DNA from: AP-15 sp963738185
GTDB taxonomy: Bacteria > Pseudomonadota > Alphaproteobacteria > ATCC43930 > CGMCC-115725
Direction: 5' to 3'
NCBI GenBank assembly: GCA_963738185.1
Contig: CAVTVA010000001.1
Coordinates: 558,001-622,000 of the forward strand
DNA: 64,000 bases
Shown: positions 34,628 to 43,010 of the stretch, in pieces
How positions within the stretch are numbered: the first letter of the stretch is position 1
Layout of the letters: every line of letters starts with the position of its first letter
Translations under genes and position numbers: made by a program
Notes under the pieces: model-generated
Told to the model about the DNA's origin: nothing
Databases searched by the model: none
What the model saw: only the letters and a program-made list of their open reading frames with translations

Positions 34628-35641
34628 TTAGCGGCCGAAAGCAAGCGTCGCCAGCAGCCCCGCCACAACGGCAGCGGCGATGACGAGGGCAGCGGCACCC
34701 CAGCCGTTGGCCGCCGCCGAGCCGCAGCCGATCAGCAGAGCGTCGGCCGCGATCACCCGCTTGACCACCGCGGCATGACTGAGCCCGCCCCGAACGGCTT
34801 GCTGATAATAATGCTGGCGGTGCGCCTGCCAAATTCGCTCGCCGCGCAGCAGCCGCCGCGCCAGAGTGACAGTCGCGTCGGCGAGAAAATAGAGCGGCAG
34901 GATCAGCGCCACCATCCAGCAGCCGCGGGCGGCGGCGACGATCAGCAGAAAGCCCGTCAGATAGCCGAGCGGAGCGCTGCCGACATCGCCGAGGAAAACC
35001 CGGGCCGGCGCCCAGTTCCAAATCAGAAAGCCGAGTGCCGCGCCTAGCACCGCTGCGGCGAGCAGCGCAGCCGCGGGATCGATCCCGCCCGCCAGCGCCG
35101 CGACGGCCAAGATCCCGCCGCCGATTGCCGCTGCTTCGCTGCCGGCGAGCCCGTCGATCCCGTCCATAAAATTGAACAGATTGATCCACCAAATCCATAG
35201 GACGCCGACGGCCGCGAGCGAGGCCGCCGGGCCAAACCAGTGCGGCAGCAGGTTGTGCGGAATGGCGGCGAGGCCGATCGCGACTGCCCCGGCCTGGGCC
35301 GCAAGGCGCGTCGCAGCAGACAGGCCGCGCAGATCGTCGCACCAGCAGACGACCCCTAGCAGCAAAGTTCCGAGCACGATGGCGATGATCGCCGGCGGCG
35401 CCCGTCCGGCCAAGCCGAGCGCCGCCCAGGCGAGCAGCACGGTGCCAACCGGTGCAATCCCGCCGCCGCGCGCGGTGGGGACGACATGCGACGACCGCTC
35501 GTTGGGGTGGTCAAGCAGGTTGCGCCGGCGCAGGATCGGGATCAGCATCCGCGTCGCAAGGCCGGACACAAGGCCGGTCGCGCCAAGCATCGCCGCTGCC
35601 AGGACCCATTGCACCGTGTCGAGATGAGCGATTTCGGGCAA
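34628..35641 (-). CDS. WecA/MraY-like polyprenyl-phosphate GlcNAc-1-phosphate transferase family
   Basis: 337 residues, about ten membrane helices. Family motifs: 'LDHPNERSSHVVPTARGGG', the acidic pair 'VVCWCDDLRGLSAATR', 'LFNFMDGIDGLAGSEAAAIG', 'NWAPARVFLGDVGSAPLGYL' and the His-rich loop 'QAHRQHYYQQAV'. It loads a sugar-1-phosphate on a lipid carrier to start glycan assembly. It starts with TTG at 35641, 1 bp after the heparinase stop; a GTG (residue 10) or ATG (residue 18) are alternatives. Last gene of the glycan operon, 52 bp ahead of purH. Confidence 0.87.
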   Translation of the reverse strand: MPEIAHLDTVQWVLAAAMLGATGLVSGLATRMLIPILRRRNLLDHPNERSSHVVPTARGGGIAPVGTVLLAWAALGLAGRAPPAIIAIVLGTLLLGVVCWCDDLRGLSAATRLAAQAGAVAIGLAAIPHNLLPHWFGPAASLAAVGVLWIWWINLFNFMDGIDGLAGSEAAAIGGGILAVAALAGGIDPAAALLAAAVLGAALGFLIWNWAPARVFLGDVGSAPLGYLTGFLLIVAAARGCWMVALILPLYFLADATVTLARRLLRGERIWQAHRQHYYQQAVRGGLSHAAVVKRVIAADALLIGCGSAAANGWGAAALVIAAAVVAGLLATLAFGR

Positions 35642-35642
35642 G

Positions 35643-37331
35643 CTAGGCCACGGCTTTCAACGGCTCGCGACGCAACGCCCAGCGCACGCCGGTTCCGCCT
35701 GGCGCGACAGTTCCGCTCAGCACCACTTGCTGGGTCTTTCGCGCTTCGCCCGAGCCCAAATAGACGCTCTCGCCGATACTAATTTCGGCGCCGGCGGCGC
35801 GCAGCCGCCAAATCGCCCCGCTCGGCAACCGCAGCACCGCGGCGGTCTCATCGTCCATCAGCGAGGCTTCTACCGATGGATGCAGGTGGAAGCGCGCGGC
35901 GAACGTGGCGCCCGGCCGCCCCGTCAGCCGGTCTTCGCCGCGCAAATCCTCGCCGTCGGCGGACAAAAAAAGCTCGCGCGTATAGGTCAGGCCAAAGCGG
36001 TCGCGATAGCCGTCATGCGACGCCGAGATCCATTGTTGGCCATCATGCTCCGAGCGCTCGCAAGTAACCGATGTTGGGCTGCGGCCAATAATCCCATCGT
36101 CACGGATCTCGACCGAATTGGTGTCGGCGACGACCAGAACCGAATGCGCGGCACTCGCCCGGGCGACCCGCCACGGTTGCGACTGCGGGCCGCGATAGGC
36201 GCCGCAATTGACGATGACCCGCTCGCGCCCGTGGCTCATCTCGAACGACAGCGCACCGGCATGCGCGTGCTCGTCGAAGCCCGGCGGCGGCGATCTTCCG
36301 GTATCGACCAGGATCAGGGTTTTGTCGGCCTGCAGCCGCTCGAAGCCAGTGTCGGGCGCATGCGCCGGGGCGCGCCCCTTGGCTTCGGACCGGGTCAAGG
36401 CGAGGTCGATCATGACCCCGTCCTCCTCGAGCGAATTGTTGAACAGAGCCAAGCGGCGATCGCCGTGGCGAAACAGCCGAAGCATCGGCGCCATCCGCTC
36501 GATGGCGTCTTGCAGCGCACCCGGCGGCGCAGTCCGCGCCGCGCGCAGCACGGCCCGAACATCGATTAGGTCGCGGAGAACCTCGAGCTGTGCCGACGGG
36601 CTGCGCGAGCGGTGGCCGCCATCGGCAAAAATTTGCGCCGGCAGCTCGCGCCCGAGGGCCTTCAGCACCTTTGCCAGCCGCGGTGTCGAGCCGCCAAGCA
36701 CGGCGGTGCCGGCGACCAGGCCTTTCAGCGCCCGCAGTCGTGCGGCGCCATCCTGCTCCCATGCGGCGGTGCGCGCGAGGTGGCGCAGCTGAGCCGCAAG
36801 GCTGGTCAGCATGGCGCGGCGAAACATAGGGTCCTTGTCGCGGCCGGCGATGTCCTCGAAATAGGCGAGCAAGGCGAACAGCCGGGTCGCCAGCACGTCC
36901 GAGCGCCAGGCGACCGCCTGCCAAGGGATGCGTGCGGCGAGCCAGCTCTGCATGAGCTCCCGCGCCGCCTGGCGACCACTGGCCCCGGCAGCGAGCAAAT
37001 CAGGCAGCCAACCGAAGCCGTGCCACGCGGCGAGCCATTCCTCTCCGGCGGTGGGCGGAAACCAGCGCGGCGAAGGGTTGCGGATCAGTTCGCCGGCCAG
37101 CTCGATATCGCCGGCGGCGATCGCGGCGCCGCGTTTGGGGTCACCCGGCCAAGGCGGCGCGATCTTGGTTCGCAGTTCGGTGGGAACCCTGCCGATTAGG
37201 GTGTAGCGATAGAGCGGACCCGCCGCCAGCCGCTGCACGGCGCCACGACGCAGCCGCGTCAACCAGCCTGGGCTGCCCCGCGCCGGGGACATCCGCAGCC
37301 TGCTGTCGCTCACGCCGGCAGAGCTTGTCAT
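35643..37331 (-). CDS. Heparinase II/III family protein
   Basis: 562 residues. An N-terminal all-helical toroid ('WLAAWHGFGWLPDLLAAG', 'LATRLFALLAYFEDIAG') is followed by a beta-sandwich heparinase II/III domain with 'HAHAGALSFEMSHGRERVIV' (a His-containing loop), 'NCGAYRG' and 'RASAAHSVLVVADTNSVEI'. Such proteins cleave uronic-acid glycans or act in cell-surface glycan clusters. No signal peptide is apparent. ATG at 37329-37331; the open frame to 37445 is unlikely. Abuts the WecA-like gene, which suggests coupled expression. Confidence 0.82.
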   Translation of the reverse strand: MTSSAGVSDSRLRMSPARGSPGWLTRLRRGAVQRLAAGPLYRYTLIGRVPTELRTKIAPPWPGDPKRGAAIAAGDIELAGELIRNPSPRWFPPTAGEEWLAAWHGFGWLPDLLAAGASGRQAARELMQSWLAARIPWQAVAWRSDVLATRLFALLAYFEDIAGRDKDPMFRRAMLTSLAAQLRHLARTAAWEQDGAARLRALKGLVAGTAVLGGSTPRLAKVLKALGRELPAQIFADGGHRSRSPSAQLEVLRDLIDVRAVLRAARTAPPGALQDAIERMAPMLRLFRHGDRRLALFNNSLEEDGVMIDLALTRSEAKGRAPAHAPDTGFERLQADKTLILVDTGRSPPPGFDEHAHAGALSFEMSHGRERVIVNCGAYRGPQSQPWRVARASAAHSVLVVADTNSVEIRDDGIIGRSPTSVTCERSEHDGQQWISASHDGYRDRFGLTYTRELFLSADGEDLRGEDRLTGRPGATFAARFHLHPSVEASLMDDETAAVLRLPSGAIWRLRAAGAEISIGESVYLGSGEARKTQQVVLSGTVAPGGTGVRWALRREPLKAVA

Positions 37332-37533
37332 TCGTCCGCAGCCCTTTTGCTGCGCTGTTCGATACGGGCGAAGCCCAAGCGCCGAAAGCCGTGCCGGAGA
37401 TCCGAACCCATGCCGCTTGGTAACAAGGAAACCCGGATGCCGCAAGCCGACGGGTCCGGTCCGGCCGGCCCGTTAGCATTTACTCTCGGCCGGGATTGAT
37501 GCGGGGGCGGCAGGATCCGGTTGCCGGGGCGCC

Positions 37534-38181
37534 TCAGGTGACGAATCGGAGCAGGCCGCCGCGGCGGGAGGCGGTCGGCCGCGCCGCCGCACGGCTCGCT
37601 ATGATGGCGTCGAGGCCGAGCGCGCGGCCGTAGCGATGCACGGCGAAGATCAGCATCAGCACCATCAAAAAGAAATAAGTCCAGGGCCACTCGCCCGGAG
37701 CGCTGTAGAGGCCGAGCCACAGATTGGCGATCTGCGCCGCGCCGATCAGGCCCCAGAACGGAACGAACAGCCCGAGGATCAGCGACACCGCGGTCAGCAC
37801 TTCGAGCGAGTAGACGATCGGCGCAAACAGATAGAAATGCGGCAACACCACATGGCGGACGAAATCGGCTTGAAATGGGATGGCGGCATGCTTGCCTATC
37901 AATCCCATCCAATAAGCGAGCCCGGTCGCGCCGAACGGCTTGTCCGGGGTCAGGGTGTAATAGGGCGGCAATTTCCACAGAGTCTGCTGCCACCACATCG
38001 CGCCGATGAAAAAGCGGCAGATCCAGCCGAACAAACTCTGCGCGGTGCGCTGCGCCGGGATCCGGCGCCACGCGTATCCGGCGATGACGATGCTGGCGAT
38101 GATCAGCAGCCAAAACACCGCCGTAGTCCAGCTCGGCTCGGTCAGAAACTGGATGACATCGGCGACCGGGTTCGGGTTCAT
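37534..38181 (-). CDS. DoxX-like membrane protein
   Basis: 215 residues with about five membrane segments (19-38, 52-68, 108-130, 138-158, 165-182). 'FIGAMWWQQTLWKLPPYY' and 'LEVLTAVSLILGLFVPFWGL' fit the DoxX/DoxD family, some of which belong to quinone oxidoreductases. Its start ATGA (38178-38181) overlaps the GT2 stop, so translation is coupled. A basic Arg-rich tail closes the protein. Role in the glycan operon unknown. Confidence 0.75.
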   Translation of the reverse strand: MNPNPVADVIQFLTEPSWTTAVFWLLIIASIVIAGYAWRRIPAQRTAQSLFGWICRFFIGAMWWQQTLWKLPPYYTLTPDKPFGATGLAYWMGLIGKHAAIPFQADFVRHVVLPHFYLFAPIVYSLEVLTAVSLILGLFVPFWGLIGAAQIANLWLGLYSAPGEWPWTYFFLMVLMLIFAVHRYGRALGLDAIIASRAAARPTASRRGGLLRFVT

Positions 38182-38882
38182 CGCTGGTGTGCCTCGCAGG
38201 CGATCCGGGTCAAGGTGGCGCCAATTCGCAGGCTCGCTTTGATGGTTCCCGACAGGCTGCCGGAAACCTTTGAGGTTCCGCCGGAACGGCGGCGGTGGTC
38301 GACCGGGACTTCGATGGTGCGCAGCCCGGCGCGGGCCGCCCGCATCTGCATCTCGAGGTTCCAGCCAAAGGTCATCTCGCGCATGCCGAGCCGTAGCAGC
38401 GAGTCGCGGCGGATCGCGCGAAACGGACCCATATCGGTGTAGTGCACGCGGTAAAGAAGTCGCAGCACCCAGCCGATGGCGTAGCCGGCGAGGATTTGGT
38501 GCGCGCTCATGCTGCCGCGCTCGCGCCGGCCGCGGGTGCGCGAGCCAATGACGAAATCGTATTCGCCGGCGACGATCGGCGCCAGCAGCTCCGGGATCAG
38601 CTCCGGGGGGTCGCTGCCGTCGCCGTCGAGAAACACGAGGATGTCGCAGCCCTCCGCCGCCTCGGCGCCGGCACGGCAGGCGCGGCCATAACCGCGGCGG
38701 CTCTCGACCACGATGCGGGCGCCGGCGGCGCGGGCCCGCTCGACGGTGCGGTCGGCGCTGCCGCTGTCGGCGACAATGATCTCATCGACGTCCTCGCGCG
38801 GGACCGCAGCGATCACCCCGCCGATCGCCGCCTCCTCGTCGAGGGTGGGGATGATCAGCGCCACGCGCGGCCGCACGCCCAT
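38178..38882 (-). CDS. Family 2 glycosyltransferase (dolichyl/polyprenyl-phosphate sugar synthase-like)
   Basis: 234 residues. GT2 motifs: 'RVALIIPTLDEEAAIGGVIA' , 'EIIVADSGSADRT' and 'DILVFLDGDGSDPPEL' (DxD), then 'DFVIGSRTRGRRERGSM' and 'YRVHYTDMGPFRAIRRDSLL'. The layout is that of GT2 enzymes that load sugars on polyprenyl phosphate, without a C-terminal membrane extension. Start and radical-SAM stop share a base (TAATG). Cytoplasmic, membrane-associated by inference. Confidence 0.88.
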   Translation of the reverse strand: MGVRPRVALIIPTLDEEAAIGGVIAAVPREDVDEIIVADSGSADRTVERARAAGARIVVESRRGYGRACRAGAEAAEGCDILVFLDGDGSDPPELIPELLAPIVAGEYDFVIGSRTRGRRERGSMSAHQILAGYAIGWVLRLLYRVHYTDMGPFRAIRRDSLLRLGMREMTFGWNLEMQMRAARAGLRTIEVPVDHRRRSGGTSKVSGSLSGTIKASLRIGATLTRIACEAHQR

Positions 38883-39946
38883 TACAGGCTCCAGCGCAGC
38901 CCACAGCCGGCGCAGGCCGGGGACGGCTGGTCGCTCAGCAATGCGCTGCGAAAGGCCTGATAGAGCGGGCCGTTCCAGATCTCGCGCAGGCTTTGCTGGG
39001 TAGCGTCGCCGAGCGTGAAGCCGTCATAGCCGCGCATCGAGAATGGTGCCACGCAGCACGGGATGGCGCGGCCATGCGCTGTGAAGTACATCAGGGTCCA
39101 CGGGCGGCGGCACAGCGACCAAGGCTGGGTGGCGTCTTGCTGCTTTAGGCTGGAGGCGGGGTCGGTCGCTCCGGAGGCGTTGAAGCTGACCCCAAGCTCG
39201 CGCGCCAATGCCTCGGCCGCGCCGACCCGCCGCGCCTCCCCGCCGTCGTCGCCCTCAAACAGCGCCGATTGCGGCCGGGCTAAGCCCTGCCCCTCGGCGA
39301 AATAGACGAGACGCTGCAGATAAACCTCGGGGATGCCAAGGTCGTGCGCCAGCCTGACGAATCCGCTGAGCTGGTCGATTGTTTCTTTCAAGCCGGTCAG
39401 CCACAAGGAGAGGCGTGGGGTTGCCACGCCGAGTTCGTGCTGCAGCGCGCGGAACGCGCGGATGTTGCGCAGGATGCGGCCGAACATGTCGCGGCCGCGC
39501 ACCAGCTTGAACGCCTGCGGCTCGGCGGCGTCGAGCGACAGCCGCAATTCGTCGAGCCCGGCCTCGATCAGCTCGCGTCCCTTGCGCGGGGTCAGCAGGG
39601 TGCCGTTGCTGTTGAACAATACGTAGGTGCCGCGATCTTTCAGATAGCTGATCATCCGCGGCAGCGCGCGCACCATCATCGGCTCGCCAACCCCGTGCAG
39701 CACGACGCGGGCGATGCGCGGAAACTGGTCGACGATCCTAGTGAACAGTTCCCAGCTCATGTCGCCGGGCGGCTCCAGCGCCTCGAAGGTGCGCGGACAG
39801 GTGGTGCACAAAAGATTGCAGCGGTTCGTCGTCTCGAGATAGAGGCAGACCGGCTCGGCGTCGGCGAGCGGGCCGCGCTCCGCCGTGATATGGTCGAAAT
39901 AGCGGCGCCGGGCGCCTCCCGTCAGGGTGGGCAGGGAGCCGGACAT
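38882..39946 (-). CDS. Radical SAM/SPASM domain protein
   Basis: 354 residues. The SAM cluster motif is in 'CLYLETTNRCNLLCTTCPRT' (CxxxCxxC) near residue 45. Next come 'RVVLHGVGEPMM', 'YVLFNSNGTLLT' and 'DELRLSLDAAEPQAF'. A Cys-rich C-terminal SPASM-like region follows: 'LCRRPWTLMYFTAHG', 'IPCCVAPF' and 'CAGCGLRW'. Such proteins modify peptides or small molecules by radical chemistry; no precursor peptide is visible nearby. ATG at 39944-39946; the frame to 40360 is a shadow of the GT87 gene. It lies 2 bp after that gene's stop. Confidence 0.88.
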   Translation of the reverse strand: MSGSLPTLTGGARRRYFDHITAERGPLADAEPVCLYLETTNRCNLLCTTCPRTFEALEPPGDMSWELFTRIVDQFPRIARVVLHGVGEPMMVRALPRMISYLKDRGTYVLFNSNGTLLTPRKGRELIEAGLDELRLSLDAAEPQAFKLVRGRDMFGRILRNIRAFRALQHELGVATPRLSLWLTGLKETIDQLSGFVRLAHDLGIPEVYLQRLVYFAEGQGLARPQSALFEGDDGGEARRVGAAEALARELGVSFNASGATDPASSLKQQDATQPWSLCRRPWTLMYFTAHGRAIPCCVAPFSMRGYDGFTLGDATQQSLREIWNGPLYQAFRSALLSDQPSPACAGCGLRWSL

Positions 39947-39948
39947 TC

Positions 39949-41262
39949 TTACTCTACCTCGACTGCGGGCCGCCGGCGACGCCGCAGGTCGAGCAGCGCC
40001 AGGACGGCGAACGGGCCGTAGATCGCGGATTCGACCAGCAGCCGGTAATCGCTTCGCACCAGATGCGAGCCCACCGGCACCAGGTAGAGCAGAAGGCTCG
40101 CATTGGTCAACCACAGCAGGGACAGCCACGGAGCAAAACAGGCGAAGACGATCAGCCAGGCAAAATACCACGGATAATGCGGCGACAGCAGAAACATGAA
40201 GACGCCGGCCAGCAACGCGGCGCCGGAGAATTCCCGCTCGGCGGCGTTGCGCGCTACGGCGACGGCAAACGCTAATATCACCAGGATCGCGACGGCGCCG
40301 GCGACGTAGGCGAGCGCCGGAAGTTTGGCAAAAGCCGGCAGAATCCGGAGCAGGCTCCACAGATAGAAGCCGGCACCGCCCGCGGTAAAGCCTTCTTCGT
40401 TAGCGTATCCCGGCAGAAAGCCCAGGACGCGCCAACCGACGCGGACAAACGGCAGATAGGCGAGGATCACGGCCCCGGCCCAAACCACGGGCGTGCGCCA
40501 ATCCCAGCGGCGGTAAAGCGCCGGTAGCAGCAGCGCCGGATAGAGCTTGACCAAGGTGGCGCCGGCAAGCGCCAGCCCGGTCAGCCACCGATGACCGCGC
40601 CGATAGCCCCATAGCGCCAGCACGACGCAGGCGATCATCGCGGCGTCGATATGGCCGCTGCCGGCAAACTCCCAGACCGGCAGCGGGTGCCAGGCGTAAA
40701 CCAGGATGCGCTGGGTAGGCACATCGGCGGCCGCGAGGAGCCGCAGCAGCAAAAATATGGTGGCCGCTTCAAAGGCGACCATCGCCGCCTTCATCGCGAT
40801 CGGCGACTGGCTGAGCCGGGTCACCAGAAAAAAGATGGCCTCGGCCGCGGGCGGGTAGATCGTTGGCGCGTAGTTGTTGCGGTTGATGCGCAGGAAGATC
40901 GCGGGGTCGCGCAATCTTTCCAGATGCGGGTCGATCGGGATGTAGCGGTAGGGGTTGATGCCGGCGGCCTCGACCCGCCCGTCCCAGACATAGCGGTAGA
41001 TGTCGGTCGACAGATAGGGCGGGGCCAGCAGCACCGGGAGGCGCAGCAATGCCGCGACAGCGAGGATCATCGTCAGCGTGCGTCGCGACCTGCCGATGTT
41101 CCAGATCAGCGCGACCGAGAGCAAATAGACCGCGGCTTGCGCCAGGGCAATGACGACAAAGCCGTCGATGTCGTCGCGTCGCTGGCGCGCGAGGCCAAGC
41201 AAGGTCAAGCCAAGGAGTGCTGCCGCGCACGACAGCAGCGCGGGCAAGCGGTTCCCGGTCAC
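39949..41262 (-). CDS. GT87-type (DUF2029) membrane glycosyltransferase
   Basis: 437 residues, about ten membrane helices. The catalytic-loop signature is in 'LSTDIYRYVWDGRVEAAGIN' and 'PYRYIPID', with the conserved Asp after helix 2-3. Also 'GSGHIDAAMIACVVLALWGY' and 'GATLVKLYPALLLPALYRRW'. Relatives use polyprenyl-phosphate mannose or similar donors to build surface glycans or lipids. Begins with ATGA overlapping the DUF2064 stop. With the GT2 gene it forms a plausible donor/acceptor pair. Confidence 0.85.
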   Translation of the reverse strand: MTGNRLPALLSCAAALLGLTLLGLARQRRDDIDGFVVIALAQAAVYLLSVALIWNIGRSRRTLTMILAVAALLRLPVLLAPPYLSTDIYRYVWDGRVEAAGINPYRYIPIDPHLERLRDPAIFLRINRNNYAPTIYPPAAEAIFFLVTRLSQSPIAMKAAMVAFEAATIFLLLRLLAAADVPTQRILVYAWHPLPVWEFAGSGHIDAAMIACVVLALWGYRRGHRWLTGLALAGATLVKLYPALLLPALYRRWDWRTPVVWAGAVILAYLPFVRVGWRVLGFLPGYANEEGFTAGGAGFYLWSLLRILPAFAKLPALAYVAGAVAILVILAFAVAVARNAAEREFSGAALLAGVFMFLLSPHYPWYFAWLIVFACFAPWLSLLWLTNASLLLYLVPVGSHLVRSDYRLLVESAIYGPFAVLALLDLRRRRRPAVEVE

Positions 41263-42053
41263 CGTCGCGCGCGGCCGGTCTGCATCCCCGGCAAGGCGAT
41301 CCCGATCCTTTGGCCGCCATCATCGGCGACGAGGCCGCGCAAAAAGGCCGCGGTATGTGGTGCGTGATATCCGATGAGCCCGGTGCCGGCCGGGGGGACG
41401 CCGAGCAGCTCGTCGGCCAAGCGACGCAACGAAGAGAGATCATCGACGTCGTACCAGCGCGGCAACAGCACCGTTTGGAGCCCGACCTCCTGCGCCCGGT
41501 CGAGGGTTTGCGCCAGCACGCGCTCGGTGCTCCAGTCGATATCCTCGAACAGCCGCGCATGCGAATTCTTAAGCCCGATACAGTAATAGCCGCCGTCCTC
41601 GGCGGGACCCAAAACGACCCGCTCGCCCGGCGACCGCAGCGCCTGCACGGCCTCGATCAGGACCGAATTCGGCAGGGTTGGGCTGTCCGAGTTAACGAGA
41701 CACACCGATCCGTAGCCGGCCGCCAGCAGGTCCGCTGTCGCGTCGGCAAGGCTGGAACCGAGGCCCACGTGCCGCGACGGCAACAGTCGGATTGCATCCG
41801 GCAGCAAGTCACGAAACGCCGCTGCGGAGCCGGGTGGCGCATAGGCAACATGGCCGTCGATCGGCGCCGATTGAGCAGCCAAGATAACGTTTTCGACCGT
41901 GTCGCGGATAAAACAGCCGCTCAATGCGGTTGCCTCCGGCTCGGACAAGGGGGGAGCGAGCCGCGTTTTGACCTCGCCGAGCCGGGGCGCCTTGGCCATC
42001 ACCGCGATCGCGCAGCGCTCGGCGAGACTGCCGCGCCTCAAGTCCCCTCCCAC
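41259..42053 (-). CDS. DUF2064 / TIGR04282 family transferase
   Basis: 264 residues, nucleotidyl- or glycosyltransferase-like fold: 'IAVMAKAPRLGEVKTRLAPP', 'SLADATADLLAAGYGSVCLV', 'NSDSPTLPNSVLIEA', 'VVLGPAEDGGYYCIGLKNSH' and 'LQTVLLPRWYDVDDLSSLRR'. The family is often found beside radical SAM genes and GT2 transferases, as here. It starts with GTG at 42053, 16 bp inside the nucleoside phosphorylase gene; GTG usage and overlap imply coupling. Confidence 0.85.
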   Translation of the reverse strand: MGGDLRRGSLAERCAIAVMAKAPRLGEVKTRLAPPLSEPEATALSGCFIRDTVENVILAAQSAPIDGHVAYAPPGSAAAFRDLLPDAIRLLPSRHVGLGSSLADATADLLAAGYGSVCLVNSDSPTLPNSVLIEAVQALRSPGERVVLGPAEDGGYYCIGLKNSHARLFEDIDWSTERVLAQTLDRAQEVGLQTVLLPRWYDVDDLSSLRRLADELLGVPPAGTGLIGYHAPHTAAFLRGLVADDGGQRIGIALPGMQTGRARR

Positions 42054-42871
42054 CGCTGCGCCTCGGCGAGGCCGCGCCAGGCGCGCGCCGCCGCGGCAAT
42101 CACGGTCAAGGATGCCGAGACGCCGTCAGCTTCACCCTTCTCGAAGTCGCCCAGGTTAACCGCCATTTGGTTCGTCACATGGGCGACGCACAGGATCGGC
42201 TTGCCGCGGGCGCGGGCGAAAGCATAGAGCGCCGCGGCCTCCATTTCGACGGCGAGGATATCGCGGGCGCGGCAGCGCTCGATCGCCGCCGCGGTCTCGC
42301 GGAACGGCGCGTCGGTGGTCCAGGCGGCGCCGCGATAGACTGGCTCGGCCGAGCCCGCGAGTTCTGCGGCCGTGCGCTCGATCAGAACCGGGTCAGCCTC
42401 GGCGAATTCGGCTGGCGGCAGATAGTGATAGCTGGTGCCCTCATCGCGGAGCGCCCGCTCGATCAGCACAAAATAGGGTGGCGGGCCGCAGGGTGTGATC
42501 TGGCCGGCCGACGTCATGCTGATCAGAAAGCGGCAACCGGAAACGAACAGCTCTTCGGCCAGCAGCACGGCAAACGGGGCCCCCACCGCGCAGCCGATGA
42601 TGCCAAAACGCTCGGGGCCATGGGCGAACTCGTAGAGATTGGTGTGATAACAGGCCCAGCCTGACGAACGGTTTGCATTCCCAGCTCGGCGCAGCCGGCG
42701 CAGAATGTCGCCGTCGGGGTCAAGAACGCAGATCTCCGGCACGTCGAGGCTCGGCCGACCCTTTTGACGACGCGCCTCGCGCAGCAGGTTCGCCGGCTCG
42801 AACACGGAAGCGGCGACAAAATCCTTGCCTGCCAGGATTGGCGGCGCTGGTGCGCGGCTGTCGTCGCTCAT
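42038..42871 (-). CDS. Nucleoside phosphorylase family protein
   Basis: 277 residues, PNP/UDP fold: 'GIIGCAVGAPFAVLLAEEL' (phosphate/glycine loop), 'FLISMTSAGQITPCGPPPYF', and 'DILAVEMEAAALYAFARARG', the ribose-binding Met-Glu motif typical of uridine and related phosphorylases, then 'CVAHVTNQM'. It cleaves a nucleoside N-glycosidic bond with phosphate. ATG at 42869-42871; the long frame to 43360 shadows the opposite-strand MmgE/PrpD gene. First gene of the operon ending at 34628; divergent from MmgE/PrpD by 139 bp. Confidence 0.85.
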   Translation of the reverse strand: MSDDSRAPAPPILAGKDFVAASVFEPANLLREARRQKGRPSLDVPEICVLDPDGDILRRLRRAGNANRSSGWACYHTNLYEFAHGPERFGIIGCAVGAPFAVLLAEELFVSGCRFLISMTSAGQITPCGPPPYFVLIERALRDEGTSYHYLPPAEFAEADPVLIERTAAELAGSAEPVYRGAAWTTDAPFRETAAAIERCRARDILAVEMEAAALYAFARARGKPILCVAHVTNQMAVNLGDFEKGEADGVSASLTVIAAAARAWRGLAEAQRWEGT

Positions 42872-43010
42872 CCGTCTGTTGTTGGCTACATTGGCCGGAG
42901 CGTCAAGAACCCCGATCGAAATTCCGACCGGCGGATGGTTCGCCGGTTGGGGTCTCAGAACCGGCACTGTAAGCTTGGCGCCAGCAATCAATTCTTTGCA
43001 GGGGGACGCC

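Noticed and set aside
32995..34683. 562-codon plus-strand frame
   Set aside because: Lies fully over purH on the opposite strand and has the Arg/Gly/Ala-rich composition of a high-GC antisense shadow.
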